In this document: positions 34,543 to 45,483 of the stretch, piece after piece
Position numbering within the stretch: the stretch's first letter is position 1
Layout: every line of letters starts with the position of its first letter
NCBI GenBank assembly: GCA_024305745.1
Contig: JAHRBS010000008.1
Coordinates: forward strand, 248,001-312,000
DNA from: Polyporus tsugae
Lineage: Eukaryota > Basidiomycota > Agaricomycetes > Polyporales > Polyporaceae
Reading direction: 5' to 3'
DNA length: 64,000 nt
Made by a program: the position numbers and the translations under genes
The notes under the pieces: model-generated
The model's input: the letters and a program-made list of their open reading frames with translations, nothing else
Database searches by the model: none
Told to the model about the DNA's origin: nothing

Positions 34543-35168
34543 CTGCGTGGTGGATGGTGGGACGAAGAAGGGCAAGGAAACGGCGGTGATGGGAGGTTTT
34601 TATAGAGAGATCGAAGGAGCTGGTTGTAGTTGAGCCGGTTCGTGAATCCGGGGCGTTGCTAAGCGGTGTGGCTGTGGCGATAATTGGGTGTAGTTGGAGG
34701 CCTTGGCCGTGGCGAGTGGTAATCGCTTTGGGCGTCTTTGCCATGACCACTTCAGGACAATTAAGAATGTGAAAAACAACATTTAGGATGCATAACGGTG
34801 GCACGACGTACAGCGCACGCGCTTTGCAGCAATCCGACTGGCGCATAGCTGTATGGCATAGGTTAGACATGGTTTTTGTATGACAAGGAAGTTGGGTCAT
34901 ACCTGTATCAGACACAACGATATTGCAGCTGAATGTCTCCCCACCACTGTGCAAGATCGGGGTGCAACGATGACGGACATTTCATTTGCTTACCCAGAAG
35001 ACGGACAAAAGCACAACCCAGCTCGCTTGCGATCCCCCCCAAACGGCAAGAACAAGATAGGGAAGAATCTAGAAGATCGTATTACACTGGTACATCAGTA
35101 CGATTGAGTCTGCATTCCACACCACGACCACATCGATGCAAGAAAACCGCTTCACCATCAATCGCCAT
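34543..35168. other. Intergenic region
   Basis: It contains the promoter of the glycine-rich protein gene and the 3' flank of the arginyl-tRNA synthetase. No gene is seen. Confidence 0.6.
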
Positions 35169-37672
35169 CTACATCCGCTCGAGCGGCTTGATGCTGAGCA
35201 GCCTCAGCGCCGCGCCCAGGACGTCCCGCGCGGCGAGGTAGAGCGCCATGCGTGCCCGCGCCTTGTCCCCGTCCTGCTCGCCCTTGACGATCACCGTCTC
35301 CCACGCACTCGAGATCGCGTGGCTCAGGCGGAACGCGAACGTCACGATCCCGCTCGGCTCGTGCGTCTTCAGCGCGGTTTTGACGACATCGGGGTACGAG
35401 CCCAGCAGGAACACGATCTCGCGCGCCGACGGCTCGACGAGGAGCTCCGTCTTCAGGTTAGACGGCGCGGGGAGGGGGAGCAGCTCGGGGTTCTTGCGCC
35501 CGATGGAGGAGAGCCGGACGTGTGCGTACTGGAGGTACGGCCCCGTGTCGCCCTCGAAGGAGAGCATGCGGTCCCAGTTGAAGTTGTAGTTGTTGATTCT
35601 GGAGGGCACAGACACGGACACAGATCATGATCATGTCAGCAGCGTTAAGGGTGGCACAGATTAGGAGGACCTACCGCTTAGCAGCCATGTCCTGGATCTT
35701 GACACCAGTGATGCCGATCTCGGTCGCGACGTTCTCGGGGTCCTCAATCGCATTGTACTTGTCCTCGTTCTTGCGCATCTGCTCGTGCATGACCGATGCG
35801 GCCTCGCGGATGATCTGGTCGAGGAAGACGACGGTGCCCTTGCGGGTGCTCATACCGAGCACAAGGCCGTAGTTGACATGCTCGAGGTCGTTCGCCCACT
35901 CGTACCCCATGAGCTGCAGGACCTTGAAGAACTGTGAGAGGTGTAGGTCCTGTTGCGCAGCGACGACGTAGATCATCTTGTCGAACTTGTACTTCTCGTA
36001 CCGCTCGATCGCGGCTCCGATGTCACGAGTGAGGTAGATCGAGGTACCGTCTGCGACACGAGAAGGTCGTCAGTAACGTCAGTAAATATCGGCCCACAAA
36101 CTGGCTAGAAGCAAACATACCCCGTTTCCGGACGACAGCCTTGCCGAGCTTGTACTTATCCAAGTTCACGCGGAGCGCGCCGTTATCCTCCTCGATCAAG
36201 CCCATCTCCTGGAGCTGCTCGAGCGCGGCGGCCATCGTCTTCGGCGACACCTTGCTCTCGCCCGTATACTCGTCAAAGCGGACGTTCAACCGCGCGTACT
36301 CCTCCTCGTACTTGCGGATGGAGAGCTCCCGCCACTCCCGCCAGTTCCGGAGCGCTTCCTCGTCGCCGTCCTCCATACGCTTGAACCACGCGGCCGCGTC
36401 TTCACGGACCTTGGGGTCGTTCTCGGCGTCGGCGTTGACCTTGACGTAGATCTCGAGCAGGTGCTGGATCGCGTTCTGCTGGAGGGCATCCTGCGAGCCG
36501 TACTTCTCAAAGCCAGACGCGATCAGACCGAACTGTAGTGCATCTCTGAGATGAGCTGCTTTGGAAGAACAGGACCACGTATGAACGGACCTGAGTTCCC
36601 CAATCACCAAGATAATTGAGCGAGAGGACGTCCCACCCGCATGCACGGTAGAGGTTTGCGAGGAACGCGCCGATGATGGTACTTCGGAGGTGGCCCACGT
36701 GGAAAGACTTTGCGATGTTGGGAGACGAGTATTCGATGACAAGTCGCTTGCCCTCGCCGATGCTATTTGAGCCGTACTCAGGCTGTTTTGACTCGGTGTC
36801 GTAGGTGAGGGCGTGAATTTGGTCGAGGATGAGACGAGTGAGAGTGGCTGTTCGGCATTTGAAGTGAAGGAAGGCTTTGTCATGGATTACGGACTCGATC
36901 CACTCGTCGGGTTGGAACTACAGTGCGTTCGAGTCAGTACGTCCAGCTAGAGTCATGACGCGAGAGCATGTCTCAAGGCCTCAAGTCGCATCAACTACCA
37001 CAGAGTCCGTTGCCCCGTCGCGATCACAATAATGGAACCACTACACACCCTCCGTAAAGTGACCATCAACTTAACGTCCGAAGGCACCATACCCAAAGAC
37101 AGGAACCCCTCACAGGTTGAAGCCCACACGCACCACTAGTCAGCGCAAGCTCAAGTCTGTTGATTAGGGAGGATATCCACGCAATTTATGCCTTTGGCCC
37201 GCGAACTCTGACCGGTCTGACCATTTCTGCAACACTTGGGAAGGATGCGTCTAACCCTAACCCTATTCTAACTGCACACGAGCAGCATACAACTCTCGAA
37301 GGAAACCGGGTGGGGCAACCAAAAAGGTCTCGCAATAGAAGGACAGTAGAGCAAAGAGGGACATACCTTATCCAAAACCTTCTTGGCAAGCTCATCAATC
37401 TTGCCCGGGAGACGGAATCGCGGCAGTGCCACGGTGAAGTCCTCCCCCTTCTTCCCATAGTCCACACCCTGGTAGACCTGTTCGACCGTCAGAGAGTCGA
37501 GTCCGTCCGTCACAATTTTGGCGATCGCGATCCGGAACGAGTCGAGGACACAACGGGCGGGGTCCGTGCCCGCCACCTCGGGGAGCGGAGGGAGGTCAGA
37601 GGGGACCTTGAACGGCGAGGGGCCGAGTTTTGGTCGGTTGGATGATGATGATTCCGCAGCTGGCGTGGCCAT
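35169..37672 (-). CDS. Arginyl-tRNA synthetase
   Basis: A class I synthetase that charges tRNA-Arg. Five exons on minus (37672-37367, 36917-36591, 36532-36121, 36050-35675, 35598-35169) give 616 residues, the usual length, with all joins in phase. Landmarks: [18 protein letters not shown] with the HIGH-type motif HVGH at residues 175-178; [26 protein letters not shown]; the degenerate KMSKS region [14 protein letters not shown]; and the C-terminal anticodon-binding helices ending [10 protein letters not shown]. Intron 1 is 449 nt, unusually long here. The frame stays open more than 100 codons upstream of the chosen ATG and is Arg/Leu/Ser-rich with few acidic residues, so an upstream start could add a mitochondrial presequence and one gene could serve both compartments. 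Confidence 0.95.
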
Positions 37673-39266
37673 GGTGTATCGTCGTCTATGAGTTAGGAGA
37701 TTTTGGCGAGGGCAGCGAGATCTAGCAACGAGGAGCAAGGCGTGTTGGGGTGGGGAGAGCTGGCGAGGGTATGGTACAGTGACAGAGCGAAAGGTATTTA
37801 CACGGAATGGTGGTAGTCGGAGGAAGAGAAAGGACGCCAGAGCGAGGGTTGTCGAGTTCGCGCCAGGTCCAGAGTCAGACGGCCGGGCAAGGTCCGCGGG
37901 GATGAGTCGATGCACACATCGATTGGAATTTTTTTTGGACAGAGTCATTTGCGCAAGGTTCATGCAGGCGCCTATTAAGGTGTCGTGCCGAATATGGCAA
38001 CTGTGTACGTTCGTCGAGCCACGCAGGCGTTCAGCACGGTTGCATGGGACCATGAGCTGTAACAAAGTCAGAAACACACATTGAAATTGTCCACAAATAT
38101 CCAAGGATTGACGATTTAAATTTCTACCGGTATTTCCTCGATATTTGGCTAGCCCACTGACAAAGGTTTTTTCACGGTCACGGCTGCGGAGAAGACATTC
38201 TCCTAGGATCCATATTCTTGTTAATGGCGCAAAGCGACTGGAAACTCCGGAGAGCTGAATATGCGTCGCCTATCATTGGAACTAACTGAGGGAGACGCAC
38301 CGAACACCGTCATCCTATATCCGCCGGAAAGTAGGGTCATCGTCATTTGTAGTATAGGGAACACTTCTATGCCCGTCGTCAATGGGAAGCACACAAATCA
38401 ATGAGAGTGTAGAATTTAAGCACCATGGAGGATGGTCACTGAGAGGTGCATGACTCCGACCGCTCTTCGGCCTTGGAAGATAGCGCATTGGTGCTGCTCA
38501 GTGCAGGGGCCGCCGCCTCGATGTATGAATTTAAGCGCACGATGGGCCCCATGCCACCCTCAAGGCGATGTAGTTGCGCTTCCAGAGGCCGACGCATCGC
38601 GGGAAGTGGGCATCCGACTGTGGAGGACCACTGGCTTACGCATCGAGTCCCCAGCTGGCCGCGCAAAATTTCGCGCAAGTGACGCTATCGGTGGAGATAG
38701 GACGGCCCCTTTGAAACGTACATTCGAGGGTTCTCCGTGACCCATAGACAGGGGAGCTCCCCAGATTTCTCATCGAATTCATCGCTGCCATCAAGAAGTC
38801 AGGGCGGAGTTGTGGTTATCTGATGGGAGACTGTATTAAAAGCTCGAACGTCACCGCTTCTGGGCGCAAGAGATAAGTGGGTAGGAGCCAAAGCACCGAG
38901 CTTCATCCAGTCGAGACTCGAGACCTGCTGGAGCAAATCAGCCGATGGCATATGACGCAAGAGCCTGAGCAGGTGTGCTTTGCTTGTACGATTACCCGGA
39001 CAGACGGTCATCGCTCAGACCAGGCCTCCGACCCAGCGCGGCGAATATCCTACACGATCGATCCTATTCCTATCCATAGCATGTACTAACGAACGACAGC
39101 AAGGCCAATATCCACAAAGAGTCTATGAAATGTCCGTAAACATAGGACTAACAGTACAAGAAAATCCAGACGACCGCGAGAGCACTTAACTCACAAACCA
39201 GAACATGCCATCAAAGCCTCCATAAAAGAGACAAACAAAATCAAACCAGCCCCGCCTCGCAGGCGT
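37673..39266. other. Intergenic region
   Basis: The part next to the synthetase (37673-38100) is its promoter or an optional N-terminal extension. The remainder to 39266 shows no gene. The 3' end is the flank of the myo-inositol oxygenase gene. Confidence 0.5.
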
Positions 39267-40718
39267 TCACCACTCGATGACGTCGGGGAAGTACTTCGCG
39301 ATGATGGCCTGGTAGTAGGGCTTCGCCTTCGTGAGATCCACAGGCTCGTCGCTCTTGCTGTACAGGTCGTACGGGTTGAACGCGCGGACGGCCTCGAGAG
39401 CGCGCTCGTCCTCGGCGTTCGTGAGGTGCGCGTACGCGCCCTCGCGATGCCACGGGTAAAAGCTGTGGTAGCGGATCATGTACAGGGCCTCCGCGGGGAG
39501 CGAGCTCTGGCGCTTGAGGACGTGGTACAGGTACTGTCACGGGAGCGTCGCGGTCAGCTCCTGAGCCCGCTGGCGAGGAAACGAGGAGGGCATACCTCGT
39601 CGTGGCCCCACGAGAGCATGACGTTCTCGAGACCGCAGTGGGGGGAGTATACGCCGTACTTGGTCGAGTAGACGGGGTCCTGAGAGTCCGGGTTGGCGGC
39701 AAAGGTCTCGGGGTAAATGACCTTTTCCGAGAACTTGCAGCCCACGACGAACGTGTCCTACGTAGCACCACTGTCAATCAGTGCCGGTCATCAGCAGCAC
39801 GTCAGCGGTGACATACCCCGACGACGTCCCACTGGCCCCTGGAGGCCAGAACAGTCAGCGCCGCCCCACGCGGATGAACCCAGGAGACATAAATATACAT
39901 ACTCAGAGCCGAAGAAGTAGAGGAGCTTGCCGAGGTCGTGGACGAGGCCCGCGACCTGCATCCACTCGGGCTTTCCATCACGACGGATGGCCTCCGCGGT
40001 CTGGAGGAGGTGCTCGATCTGGGAGAGCTGAGTCTGGAGCGGGAGGAAAAACGGATATCAGATAGCAGATCGGACGGATGCAGACGTCCAGTGCTTATCG
40101 GGGCGACGCTCACATCGGGGTCGGACTCGTCCACTAGGGTGTTGAGCTTCTCCATCGCCTCCCAGATGCCTGCAAACGGAACGGGGGCGGAGCACCCAGA
40201 AGCTCGATCAGCCGACGGGTAAACTGAGACGGAGCCAGCATACGGGGACGGGGACAGGGATAGGGACGGGGGCGGGGGAGGATGGGAACGGATACGCACC
40301 CATCCGGGCGTGCACGGTCTTCTTGAACTCTGCGCGCACGCGAACGTTGAACTCTACCGTCTGCTTCTCTGCGGAACGAGAGGGGCAAGGACAGTGCATC
40401 AGCCGCTGTTCACGTTTCATTTCCGCTGCTGTGCACAGCAGCGGCGCTACGCGGAACGTACCGTGCTGCTCGCGGTAGAAGTTCTTGACGCGGTCGCACG
40501 CCGCTTCGTACTGGCGGAAGTTGTTCTTGTCCTTCTCGGTGTCGAACTTGGACCTTTCGTCCCATTTGGCGGTCTGGCCCTTCAGCTGGTTGACTGCCGG
40601 GACAACAGTGAGTACGACTTAGGGCGGGACAATGGCGCGAGGTGGCGCGAGGGTACGTACCTTCGTCGACGGCGTCAGAGACTGTGTCGAGAGCGCGGCC
40701 ATCGTTGACGAGACGCAT
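39267..40718 (-). CDS. Myo-inositol oxygenase
   Basis: A di-iron enzyme that cleaves myo-inositol with O2 to D-glucuronate, the first step of inositol catabolism. Eight exons on minus (40718-40661, 40593-40462, 40368-40300, 40169-40114, 40033-39903, 39838-39817, 39757-39596, 39533-39267) give 298 residues, close to the family norm. All six iron ligands of the family can be placed: His113 ([12 protein letters not shown]), His137 and Asp138 (GLVHDLGK), His208 (SWGHDEY), His233 (RYHSFYPWH) and Asp266 (FNPYDLYSK). The catalytic Lys141 follows the HD pair. It ends DVIEW, the conserved C-terminus. Exon 6 is only 22 nt. Introns are 59-130 nt. No targeting signal; a cytosolic enzyme. Confidence 0.96.
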
Positions 40719-41739
40719 GATGGGAATGGAAGGTTTGATAGAGGTGGGGGGGTAGGAGGTGAGAGGTTATGTGAAACGCGGGGTGACGAGTGAGTAAACG
40801 GTGGATGGGGAGGGCAGATTTATACGGGGCCGCCGAGGGGCTTATGTCAGGCGCAGCGGCGTCTGGTCGCCATCGTTGCCGCAAGCATCCAATCTTCTAT
40901 CCTTGCAGGGCTCCCCAGCTAGCCAAAGGGCAGACCAAGCGACAATAGGTCATAGGGCAATGGTATCGCGACGCAAGCGTCGCGAGAAACGGAATGAACA
41001 GCGTCAAGTGACCGGACCTCGGATACGGACCGAACGCCGGGCTGGGGCTCGATTTTAGCCAACGGCAACGCTGCCAAAGTAGGCGCGAAACGGGGAACTC
41101 AAACGGTGGACGTGCCTCGAGTACGAGAAATCGAAGGGTCGGTGTCCTGTCGATGCGCTGAGGAACGCAAAATCGTGCGACTCTTGCAGGGTCATACCAT
41201 CTTGCGGGGATACAAAATGCTACCAGCTGATCGTATGAAATCCATGGCCGGCCTGAGCAGAGCCGTCCAACCGCGCACTGGTGGGATCCTCCTGGCCAAA
41301 CGGATGTCCAACTGCGGACCAGAAGGCGGTCGTGGAACCCAATGTCCGTTGATGATAAGTTCAAGACTGAACGCCGTTTTCTGTCGCTACATTGCGCAGT
41401 CTGGGTGAGTGTGAGAGATGATAAAGAATGAGCAGCGCGCTAGCAGTATTCGATCTGACACTCGAACCCACCTCATCGTCGGAAGGAGACGATGGAGAGA
41501 AGCAAAAGGATCTGCAAATTCCTTTCCGGCCAAGTGGCGCCCACGACCGTGCGTCCAAAAAAGGCAATTCTCAACGTCTCTAACTTCACGTTCCACCACA
41601 TCTCGCGGACTCTCGACTCTCGAGATCTCAGCCTCGTTGTACAAGACGTCGAGTCTACTCGGATCTACGATTACGCCGGACTCATACCTGGGTCGACCCT
41701 TTCACCCTACTCCTCCGAGTGCCAGTGGCTCCCAGCAGG
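40719..41739. other. Divergent intergenic region
   Basis: Shared promoter region of myo-inositol oxygenase (minus) and the metallophosphoesterase (plus). No coding region is recognised. Confidence 0.55.
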
Positions 41740-42850
41740 ATGCCATCTCCCACTCCTGCACAGCGCACAACCCTCTCCGATATTCTCCTTCGAAAACACC
41801 TCCCAGACTGGTGGGAGAATTTCGCGCAGGACCCCCTTCTCGCCATCGCGCGACGAGCCTTTGCCACATGTACACTAGCGAAACTCCCTCCCTCCTGCGC
41901 TCCAGAAGAGGACGATCCTCAGGGAGAGTCCGAGACGAGGGGGTCGAGCTCGCGCCCACCGCACGCCCGCGTGGTTTGTATCTCCGACACGCACAATCGC
42001 CACGCCGAGCTCCCTCCCCTCCCGCCCGGAGACATCCTCATCCACGCCGGGGACCTCACGAACACAGGCACAGAGGCAGAAATCGATGCCGCGCTCGCCT
42101 GGCTTGACGCCGCACCACACCCGCACAAGATCGTCGTCGCCGGGAACCATGACAGCGCGCTCCAAGTCACTCCTTCTCGTTCTCGAACCTCCAAATCCAA
42201 CTCCAAATCCAAATCCAACTCCAACCCCAACTCCACCTCGGAAACGGAACGGCGCGACGCCCTCCTCCTCCGCTACCCCACCCTCACATACCTCGAAGAC
42301 TCCACCACCACGCTCCAAGTGCACGGCCGCCTCCTCTGCGTGCACGGCAGCCCCCGCACCCCAGGCTCGATCCGCCCGCGAAGCTCCGGATCCCCGGGCG
42401 CATTCTAGTACGCGCCCCGCGCCTTCTCGTGGAAGCGCCGCCTCCCGCCCGTCACCGACATCCTCGTCACGCACCGCCCGCCCGCGGCCCACCTCGACTG
42501 GCGGCGCGGCGTCGGGTGCCCCGGCCTCCTCAAGGGCGTGTGGCGCACCAGGCCGCGCCTGCACGTCTGCGGGCACGTCCACGCCGGGCGCGGCGTGCGC
42601 TTCCTCCCGTGGTCGCGCGTGCCAGCCGGGTGCGGGCTGGGGGCCGCGCGCGTGCTACACGCTGCTCGTCGTGTGCGCCGCGGCGGGGACGAAGCTGGCC
42701 GGGGTCGTCGGGCGCCCGCTGCCGAGCAGCTGCAGGCGGGGCACGATCCTGGTGAACGCGGCGTCGGCGGGTGGGTTCAGCGCCGATGGCACCCCGCACG
42801 CGTTGCAAGGGCCTATCGTCGTCGACGTTCCCCTGTCTGAACGGTTGTGA
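41740..42850 (+). pseudogene. Calcineurin-like metallophosphoesterase, damaged
   Basis: The family hydrolyses phosphoester bonds with two metals. All five metal-site motifs are present in order: CISDTHN, ILIHAGDLTN, VVAGNHDS, DILVTHRPP and HVCGHVHAGRG, followed by the family C-terminus TILVNAASAGGF and PIVVDVPLSE. Two breaks interrupt it. A TAG at 42406-42408 sits in GAF-stop-YAP, where relatives usually have Gln. Between about 42600 and 42665 the frame changes from the GHVH segment to the CYTLLVVCAAAGTK segment, and the only GT-AG pair that would fix it implies a 31-nt intron, which is too short. A 68-nt intron (donor at GTGCACGG, acceptor at the TAG) would skip the stop but lose the VHGSP segment. 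ATG 41740 is chosen as start. A Ser/Asn/Lys low-complexity insert lies at about 42170-42240. Confidence 0.78.
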
Positions 42851-43598
42851 GCGATTCGGATCGATATGTCGGACTTTGTTGGAGATAGCTACTGCCCCCC
42901 CCCTCCCAAGTCGCCGCGCACATTCGAGCTCAAGTTCGAGGTGCACCGTTAGCGTGTTCTCCCGCGTTTGCAAACCGAGTAGAAGTTTAGAAAGTTCAGG
43001 GTTTGGGGCCTCAGACAAGCCTCAGACCTCAGGTCCCAGGGTCCGTGTGTTTTTAGATCGTCCAAGTTGGGGTGCACTGCGAGAACTAGGTTGGTTTAAA
43101 CTCTCCCGAGGCACGCATGCTTCAGGCCACGATTCGGTGTTCAACGCTCATCTCTTCAGAACCAGTGCACGGAAGAACGGAAGACCAGAAGCACGATCGA
43201 GCAAGACTACGCATCGCACAGTCGGGCTTCGCGAACACACGAGAGTTCCGAGGACGCAACGAGTTGCTCAGTTATATAGATAGATACAGTGGGTGGTTCA
43301 AACGCTACTAATGCAAGGACACCAGGTAGGGTATGGGGCGCGGGGTGCGGATGTGCGCTGCTGACGGGGTAGGTATCTATGTGAATGAAAGATGCAACCT
43401 GCCAAAACTATGTACGTGGAGTTGGAGTTGGGATGCGAGCACAGTATAGCTACAGAGAGGGATATATCAACCGGAGCACCAGACGGACAGAACGGATCTT
43501 GGACACGACATAATGGCTACAAAGAGTTATTAGCTGCCCCAGGAGACTCGGAGCAGGGTATCGTTACTGATATCCAGATCGATAACCAAGAAAGTCAT
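42851..43598. other. Intergenic region between convergent genes
   Basis: It holds 3' flanks of the phosphoesterase and the second HMG-box gene. No coding region is seen. Confidence 0.6.
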
Positions 43599-45483
43599 TT
43601 ACGGGAACTTGAATGCGGATACGTTGGGTATGCGAAGGCGAAGGAGGAGCGAGCATAGAGCCCAGAACTCCTGCGCGTCGCAGAAGCCGTAGTCGACCGC
43701 GACCCCGGCCATGTTCATGTTCATCTCCGTCCCTGGAGTCATGCCCATGCCCACCATCCCGGCGTCCGTGTAGTACTGCTCCGGCACGTAGCTCCCTTCG
43801 ACCGTGACGTCCACGTCGAAGTCGAGCGGCATCATAATCTGTCCGTGTTCGTCGACGTGCACCACGGGGCCCTTGTCGGCACCCTGCTCGGCCATGGCCC
43901 ACGCGTCGAAATGCGCCTGCAGGTGCTGCGGCTGCGGCGCGCACATCGCCGGGGGCATGGTGCTGGTGGGGAGCGAGGCATCGGAGTGCGCGGGGGAGCC
44001 AGAGAACGCGCTCGACGGCCCGCTCTCGGGGACGGGCCACACGGCGTGCGGGTCCACGGGCTCGTACGCGCCGTGACCGCCGGGGGTGTACGCGTCCGTC
44101 GCGGTCGACGGCGCCGACGCGAAGTCGAAGCTGTCGAGCGGGCCGATGTTGAGTTGGAGCGGGCCCTGGGCGTCGGGCGGCCCCGACATGAACGCGTGCA
44201 TGTTCATGCTCATATTCATATTCATGGTCGGGTCGAAGGGTACGGCGGCGTCGTCCTTGAAAGAGTTCGTCCAGCCGGGCTGGAAGATGCTCGCGTCGGT
44301 GACCTCAGGGAGCGGGGAGGCGTCGGGCTGGAGCTGCCAGCTCTCCGGCATGCCGGTGTAGCCATACGCGGCGTGATACGGATGGGGGTCATAGCCGTCC
44401 CACATGCGCTCCGAGGGTATCGGCTGGACACTGGACGCCCGGCGCATGCCGAAGAGAGCGCGAGAACGGGAGATGTTCCCCACGGGAGATGGAGCGCGCG
44501 ATGGGTGGAGGCTGCTCGTGCCTGCGGCATACGTGGCGTTGAACATGTTCGCGCCAAATGCCGTCTGGGGCTGTGGTGAGACGAGGAAGGGTAGCGTCGG
44601 GAGAGAAATGGGAGGGACGGAGGATGGGCGGCGTAGCAGGTAAACCGGCTGGGGATGCGTCGGGAGGGGCTGGACGAATTGGTCCGCCGGCTGGGGCTCG
44701 ACGCTCTCGGGGCGCGAGAACTGACGGGCCATGTCGATTTGCCTCATCGCTGCAGCGAGCTCCTCGCCCTTCTTCCCATCCAGAAGGAGCTGCGCGACGA
44801 CTTCGCAGCGCTCCTCCTCCGCGGGCTGAACAGGGAGCTTCTCCTTGCGCTTGTCAGCGACGAGGGCCTTGTCCTTATTCTTACTCTTGTTGTGAACGGG
44901 ACGGAAGCGGTAGTTGGGGTAGCGTTCGCGGTGAGCAGCCTTGGCCTTCTTCGCCTCAACCTCCCAATACCTCTTCTCCTCCAAGGGCAGGGCACGCCAG
45001 CAGTTACCGATGATCTTGGACAAGGAGCCGTGGTTGGTCTCGATGGATCCGGGAACGTGCTTTTGACGGACGAAGTTTGCGCGGAAGAGCATGAAGGCGT
45101 TTGGGGGTCGGGGGATGTAGCCCTGAGAGAGACGCTTACCAGGCGGGAGTCGCCTGCGGGTCGGCGCTGGGGGCGGTTCGGTGGGAGGGAAGAGGGCGGT
45201 GGTGGACGATGGAGGGTTAGCATCGCCATTGATGTCGTCGTCGACTTCTACGAAAGTGCTGGGGGTGACGTTGGGGGCGAAGCTCAATGCTCGTGGGGAG
45301 ATAGCAGAGTTGACGGTGATGCCATAGTTGCCTGGCCTGACCTGGGTCAATGCTGAGGACGACGATAACGAGGAGATTATGAGTTCTTCTACTCGTGTAG
45401 TGAGAAAGCCATGTTACGGGTAACATACCGAGTCCAAGAGAAGACCTTCTGCGGCGAGCGAGACTTGAGCGTATGGGAGACAT
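43599..45483 (-). CDS. HMG-box transcription factor
   Basis: Two exons on minus (45483-45429 and 45352-43599; 76-nt intron) give 602 residues starting MSPIRSSLARRRRSSLG. The HMG box is at about residues 97-165: it opens YIPRPPNAFMLFRANF, has HGSLSKIIGNCWRAL and ends RERYPNYRFRPV, close to the box of the gene at 11532. The residues in between (VRQKHVPGSIET) match the fungal MATA/Sox-type subgroup. The box is followed by a Lys-rich stretch, probably nuclear localisation. A Met/Asn run (NMNMSMNMH) sits in the Pro/Ser-rich, probably activating, C-terminal half. Unlike the paralogue, the HMG box has no intron. A role in mating or fruiting is an inference from the family. Confidence 0.9.

Noticed and set aside
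37251..37266. CTAACCCTAACCCTA, a telomere-like motif in an intron
   Set aside because: There are only about two and a half repeats, well within chance, and the location is inside a housekeeping gene.
42590..42640. 31-nt GT-AG pair that would restore the phosphoesterase frame
   Set aside because: It is shorter than any credible intron here; a frameshift is the simpler reading.
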